Positions 60,064 to 64,000 of a stretch of DNA of 64,000 bases are shown piece by piece (the first letter of the stretch is position 1; every line of letters begins with the position of its first letter). Location of the stretch: positions 124,001 through 188,000 of the forward strand of contig NZ_FTMG01000010.1 of NCBI RefSeq assembly GCF_900155965.1, given 5' to 3'. A program made the translations under genes and the position numbers. The stretch is from Mucilaginibacter lappiensis (GTDB taxonomy: Bacteria; Bacteroidota; Bacteroidia; Sphingobacteriales; Sphingobacteriaceae). Under the pieces are notes generated by a model. The model was not told the origin of the DNA. It did not search any database and was given only the letters and a program-made list of their open reading frames with translations.

Positions 60064-61077
60064 TTGAAGAAGAAATTATCTATCGTTGATATTGCCAACA
60101 GCCTGAACATATCTAAAACCACTGTATCCTTTATTCTGAATGGACGGGCGCGCGAAAAACGGATAAGTGAAGAGTTGGTTGAACGTGTTTTAAAATATGT
60201 AAAAGAAGTTGGCTATAAGCCAAACTCACTGGCAAAAAGCCTGCGCACAGGTAAATCAAACATTATAGGTTTATTGGTGCAGGATATCTCCAATAACTTT
60301 TTTGCTACCATAGCCCGTCAAATTGAGGATAGAGCATACAAAAACGGTTATAAAATTATTTATAGCAGTACCGATAACGATACCCAAAAAACCCAGGAGC
60401 TGATAGCCATGTTTCGCGACAGGCATGTTGACGGATATATCATCGTTCCGCCGGAAGGAATTGAGGAAGACATCAGCAGCCTGATCAAAGATGGATTACC
60501 CGTGGTATTGTTTGACAGGTATTTACCGGGAGTAGAGACCGATTACGTGGTGGTTGATAATTTGTTCAGTACTTATAATGCAACCCGGTACCTTATTGAT
60601 AAGGGTTATAAAAATATTGCCTTCATCAGTTTTAATAACCAGCAAACACAGATGGCCGATAGGCTTAGCGGCTATAATAAAGCCATGACCCAGAGTAAAC
60701 TTACAACCAGTATTAAGGAGGTTGATTTTTACCAGGATGAAAAACTGATGACCGAGCCGATTATGGCTTTTCTGAATGAACATCCCGAAACAGATGCAAT
60801 CTTGTTTGGTAATAATCATTTAGGAACCTGCGGACTTAAAGTGCTTAAAAAACTGGATAAAAAAGTACCGGAAGATATTGCCCTGATCTGTTTTGATGAT
60901 TACGAGGTTTTTGAACTCTGCAACCCACCACTAACAGCAATAGCACAACCTATTGACGCCATTGCAGATAAGGTGATCACCCTATTGCTTAACAGGCTCA
61001 ATACTTCTGTAGAGAATGGTGTAAAGCAGCAAGTGATATTAACCACCGATCTGCGAATCAGAAAATCAACCAAATAA
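60064..61077 (+). CDS. LacI-family transcriptional regulator
   Basis: 337 residues. It starts with TTG (KKKLSIVDIANSLNISKTTVS follows), and no in-frame ATG precedes it; the close promoter supports this. The N-terminal helix-turn-helix ends at FILNGRAREKRIS, and the hinge AKSLRTGKSNIIGLLV leads to the periplasmic-binding-like effector domain (LICFDDYEVFELCNPPLTAI near the end). It probably controls the downstream serine hydrolase or a sugar gene set elsewhere. Effector unknown. Confidence 0.87.
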   Translation: MKKKLSIVDIANSLNISKTTVSFILNGRAREKRISEELVERVLKYVKEVGYKPNSLAKSLRTGKSNIIGLLVQDISNNFFATIARQIEDRAYKNGYKIIYSSTDNDTQKTQELIAMFRDRHVDGYIIVPPEGIEEDISSLIKDGLPVVLFDRYLPGVETDYVVVDNLFSTYNATRYLIDKGYKNIAFISFNNQQTQMADRLSGYNKAMTQSKLTTSIKEVDFYQDEKLMTEPIMAFLNEHPETDAILFGNNHLGTCGLKVLKKLDKKVPEDIALICFDDYEVFELCNPPLTAIAQPIDAIADKVITLLLNRLNTSVENGVKQQVILTTDLRIRKSTK

Positions 61078-61122
61078 AACACTGCATCAATGATATAGGG
61101 GTAAGGTGTTATTTAATTATCG

Positions 61123-62406
61123 ATGATGAAAAAGATCTTACTGCTTTTATTATTTGTTAGTACTGGTTTTGGCACCTGGGCACAAGGCGTTACCTTACAG
61201 GTTGGCAACCCGGCATCAGAAAAGTTTTCTGTTGAAAGATTACAGCGAATTGATCATCTGATAGAATCTAATATCGATTCAGGATACATCAACGGAGCGG
61301 TTGGCTTCATAGCCAGGAATGGTAAAATTGTGTACCACAAATCATTCGGCATTGCCGATGTGGAGCAAAAAAAGCTGATGGATAATGATAACATATTCCG
61401 CATAGCTTCACAAACTAAGGCTATTACCAGCGTTGCGGTTATGATGTTATTTGAGGAAGGGAAATTTTTACTGGACGAGCCTATTTCTAAATATATTCCA
61501 GCATTTGCCCACCCTAAAGTGATTGATCTGTATAATGAAAAAGATACCACTTACACTACGGTGCCCGCCAAACGCGAAATAACCATCCGTGACCTGCTTA
61601 CTCATACCTCCGGTATCGAGTATGCGCAGATCGGTTCGCCCAGGATGAATGCCATTTATGCCAAATCGAAAATACCCGGCGGCTTTGTGGCCGACAAGAT
61701 ACGTTTGGCCGATGCGATGGACAGATTGGGTAAATTACCCTTAACCCATCAACCCGGTGAAAAATGGACCTATGGTTTAAACATAGATGTGCTGGGCTAC
61801 CTGGTTGAAAAAGTATCGGGGAAAACGTTAGATCAGTTTTTTAAAGAGCGCATCTTTGATCCGCTGGGGATGAAAGATACTTATTTTTATATACCGGCCG
61901 CTAAGCAGAACAGGTTGGTAGCGGTATATACCCCCGATAAACAAGGCCACCTGGTAAAATGGAGTGCATCCACACTTCCCGGAATAGATTTTGATTACCC
62001 GAAAGCTACAGGCACTTATTTTTCTGGAGGAGCAGGTTTAAGCTCTACCATTAAGGATTACGCCACCTTTTTGCAAATGATGCTGAACGGAGGAATCTAC
62101 AACGGACAACGACTATTGGCCCGGCACACGGTTGAAATGATGACCGAAAACCAGATAGGCGATCTGTATATTAACGCTGATAAGGATAAATTTGGTTTGG
62201 GCTTTGGCATCACTACTCCGGCAAGCTCAGCTAAATTGGGTATAAGTCCCGGTTCATTTGCCTGGGGCGGCTTTTATGGAACCTTGTATTGGGTTGATCC
62301 CAAAGAACACTTGGTTTGCTTGCTTTTTATACAGAACTGGCCTTTGCCGCATTATGCTATACAGGATAAGTTCCGTGCACTGGTTTACCAGGCTTTGGCA
62401 GATTAA
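61123..62406 (+). CDS. Exported serine hydrolase, beta-lactamase/esterase family
   Basis: 427 residues with a signal peptide (to about WAQG). SQTK (96-99) is the class C-type SxxK active site, with YGLNIDVLGYL as the second (Tyr-containing) motif. The fold covers beta-lactamases, D-alanyl peptidases and esterases (EstB-type); the lack of a clear class C beta-lactamase KTG box makes esterase or peptidase more likely. It follows the LacI gene by 45 nt, and both are transcribed together. The ATG at 61126 is an alternative start. Confidence 0.83.
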   Translation: MMKKILLLLLFVSTGFGTWAQGVTLQVGNPASEKFSVERLQRIDHLIESNIDSGYINGAVGFIARNGKIVYHKSFGIADVEQKKLMDNDNIFRIASQTKAITSVAVMMLFEEGKFLLDEPISKYIPAFAHPKVIDLYNEKDTTYTTVPAKREITIRDLLTHTSGIEYAQIGSPRMNAIYAKSKIPGGFVADKIRLADAMDRLGKLPLTHQPGEKWTYGLNIDVLGYLVEKVSGKTLDQFFKERIFDPLGMKDTYFYIPAAKQNRLVAVYTPDKQGHLVKWSASTLPGIDFDYPKATGTYFSGGAGLSSTIKDYATFLQMMLNGGIYNGQRLLARHTVEMMTENQIGDLYINADKDKFGLGFGITTPASSAKLGISPGSFAWGGFYGTLYWVDPKEHLVCLLFIQNWPLPHYAIQDKFRALVYQALAD

Positions 62407-62411
62407 TCAGC

Positions 62412-63092
62412 TTATAGAACGCCTTTTAAAACACCCCAAACATTATTGGCCACTATTTTGGCTCCTTGTGCTGTAGGATGAATGCCATCTGCTTGATTTA
62501 GTGCAGGTATGCCGCCTACACCCTGTAAAAGGAAAGGTACCAGTTGCGTATGATTTTTGGCTGCCAGGTCAGGAAAAATAGCTTTGAATTTATTGACATA
62601 GTCGGCACCCATATTGGGTGGAACCTGCATGCCCAACAGTACAATTTTTACCTCCGGATATTTAGCCTTTACCTTGTCAATAATGCTCTGTAGGTTTTTG
62701 TTGGTTTCATTCACCGGGATACCACGTAAACCGTCATTAGCGCCAAGCTCCAGTATAAAAACATCAACCTTTTGTTTCAGCAACCAGTCTAGGCGCGCAT
62801 TACCGCCGGCAGTAGTCTCGCCGCTTAAACCCGCGTTAATCACTTTGTAAGGCAATTTCAGAGAATCTATCTTATCCTTAATCACACCCGGGAAAGCCTC
62901 GGACGGGTCATCCAGACCATAACCCGCGGTCAAACTATCGCCAAAAAACAAAACGGTTTTTGATGATGTACTGTCCGGTTGTGCTGCTATGATGCTTTTA
63001 GCCTCTTCATCAGTTGCTGGCTTTTTATTTTGATTACATGCTGCGAAAATAAGCGTGGCGAGTAACAGGAACGTTAATTTGAATTTGTACAT
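62412..63092 (-). CDS. TesA-like SGNH arylesterase/lysophospholipase lipoprotein
   Basis: 226 residues from ATG 63092. Lipoprotein Cys19 (TLIFAACNQN). SGNH blocks: FFGDSLTAGYG (block I Ser), AGLSGETTAGG (block II Gly), LELGANDGLRG (block III Asn), and DGIHPTAQG (block V Asp/His). The open frame extends to 63122 but that start overlaps the upstream permease gene. TesA-type enzymes cleave acyl thioesters or lysophospholipids. Adjacent to the FtsX-type permease, as in tesA-ybbA-ybbP groups. Confidence 0.88.
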   Translation of the reverse strand: MYKFKLTFLLLATLIFAACNQNKKPATDEEAKSIIAAQPDSTSSKTVLFFGDSLTAGYGLDDPSEAFPGVIKDKIDSLKLPYKVINAGLSGETTAGGNARLDWLLKQKVDVFILELGANDGLRGIPVNETNKNLQSIIDKVKAKYPEVKIVLLGMQVPPNMGADYVNKFKAIFPDLAAKNHTQLVPFLLQGVGGIPALNQADGIHPTAQGAKIVANNVWGVLKGVL

Positions 63093-63096
63093 GGCA

Positions 63097-64000
63097 TTAA
63101 GCGTTATTACGTAATATTTCAAGCGGCGGTTTATTTAAAACGCCCCGGCTATTTAACAAACCAATAATAACGGTTAGTATGGATATAATGAAAAATAATA
63201 TCAGCGCTGGCAGGTAATTAACGGTATATGGTATCTCAAAACTGTATTTGGCGAGTAGCCAGCTACCACCGAAAGCAATTACGATACCGGTGAGGGCCGA
63301 TAAAGAGCCCAGGAACCAGTATTCCAACGCGGTAATGGCAAAAATCTGTTTGCGGCTGGCTCCTAACGTGCGCAGTAGCACACTTTCCTGTATGCGCTGG
63401 TATTTGCTGATGCGTACCGAGGCCACCAATACCACTACGCCTGTTATGATACTGAACGCGCTCATAAAACGGATCACATAACTTATTTTGCTCAATAGTT
63501 CATCCAATACGCTTAAAACCAAGCCCAGATCGATAATAGATATATTAGGGAAACTATGTACAATGGCCCGCTGAAAAGTGGCCGACACTTTATCCGACGG
63601 CACGTGGGTAAGCAATACCTGGAACTGTGGTGCATCTTCCAGAACACCTGCCGGGAAAACCACCTGGAAATTGGTTTGTACCTTGCCCCAGTTTACCTTA
63701 CGCACGCTGGCTACGTATGCGGGCATTTCTACACCCTGAACATTAAAAACTATTTTGTCGCCAATTTTAAGGTTGGCACGATGGGCCAGGTTTTCTTCCA
63801 CGGAAACAGGAATATCTTTACCAGGTGTTGCTTTGCCTATCCAGGTTCCATCTGTCAGTTTTTCTGATCCCGAAAGGGAGTCGCGGAAAGTAACCCGGTA
63901 CTCATAAGCAAATACACCGTGCGGAATTTTGATGGTTGAATCTTTTTGCAGATCGGCAGCGGTTTTGCCATTGATCTGTTCTATCCGCAGGGTAACAATG
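63097..64000 (-). CDS. FtsX-type ABC transporter permease (YbbP-like), partial
   Basis: The frame is open from 63097 to the right edge (64000), so the N-terminal part lies outside the window. The visible C-terminal ~300 residues include a soluble periplasmic stretch (VEENLAHRANLKIGDKIVF) and four hydrophobic helices with SYVIRFMSAFSIITGVVVL and LLRTLGASRKQIFAI, the conserved FtsX-like sequence. YbbP-type permeases pair with an ATPase (YbbA) and a TesA-type esterase to move lipids or fatty acids out. The esterase gene starts 4 nt downstream, consistent with that module. Confidence 0.82.
   Translation of the reverse strand, partial: IVTLRIEQINGKTAADLQKDSTIKIPHGVFAYEYRVTFRDSLSGSEKLTDGTWIGKATPGKDIPVSVEENLAHRANLKIGDKIVFNVQGVEMPAYVASVRKVNWGKVQTNFQVVFPAGVLEDAPQFQVLLTHVPSDKVSATFQRAIVHSFPNISIIDLGLVLSVLDELLSKISYVIRFMSAFSIITGVVVLVASVRISKYQRIQESVLLRTLGASRKQIFAITALEYWFLGSLSALTGIVIAFGGSWLLAKYSFEIPYTVNYLPALILFFIISILTVIIGLLNSRGVLNKPPLEILRNNA

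Overview
The window looks like chromosomal DNA of a Bacteroidota species, most probably Sphingobacteriaceae and close to Mucilaginibacter or Pedobacter. The signs are a SusC/SusD pair, Bacteroidota-type promoter elements (TTTG-N17-TAnnTTTG before the lacI-type gene), lipoproteins with Bacteroidota-like lipoboxes, RagB/SusD and DUF1972 families, moderate GC content with AT-rich gaps, and many hairpin repeats between genes. The genus is inferred from family content, not from a marker gene. I saw no rRNA, tRNA, CRISPR array, intact insertion sequence or prophage.

Left part (1-9.1 kb): the end of a DUF2306-like membrane protein, a cyclase-family hydrolase with an altered metal motif, a DHA2-type MFS exporter, then a repeat-filled gap. 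After it come a flavin amine oxidase, an AHSA1-type protein, an exported purple-acid-phosphatase-like enzyme, a small membrane protein, an SMR-type transporter and a fatty acid hydroxylase-type desaturase.

9.2-15.3 kb is a minus-strand sugar-biosynthesis operon: a GT-B-like transferase, an SpsF-type cytidylyltransferase, a transketolase split into two genes, a class III aminotransferase and an SDR. It should make an unusual CMP-activated amino sugar and transfer it. 15.5-21.3 kb holds a SusC/SusD uptake pair with a secreted PLC-like phosphodiesterase. 21.8-24.4 kb holds an 850-residue STAND (NACHT-type) ATPase of unknown role.

25.2-38.4 kb is a Wzx/Wzy exopolysaccharide locus: a Wzz/tyrosine-kinase fusion, flippase, polymerase, four glycosyltransferases, four hexapeptide acyltransferases and a Wza-type export lipoprotein. 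No initiating phosphoglycosyltransferase is present. The two plus-strand transcription units share a 15-nt motif upstream, and a palindromic version of its core lies upstream of the STAND gene, which suggests one regulator for all three.

38.4-64 kb is mostly housekeeping and accessory genes: an Fsr-like MFS transporter with its FadR-type regulator (identical palindromes directly before both start codons), an SDR, an Atg22-like transporter, HscA, an uncharacterised exported protein whose signal peptide is built from a repeat, a DinB-like protein, a ketopantoate reductase, a tandem pair of unknown exported proteins and TPR proteins. Further on are riboflavin synthase, NUDIX, a TrpXYZ-like ABC importer, cytochrome c with a sugar dehydrogenase, a Gly/Asn-rich repeat protein, a LacI regulator, a serine hydrolase, and a TesA-like esterase with an FtsX-type permease cut by the right edge.

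A striking background feature is the number of unrelated hairpin repeat families between genes. Several have arms built from short degenerate words and sit within a few bases of a start codon.
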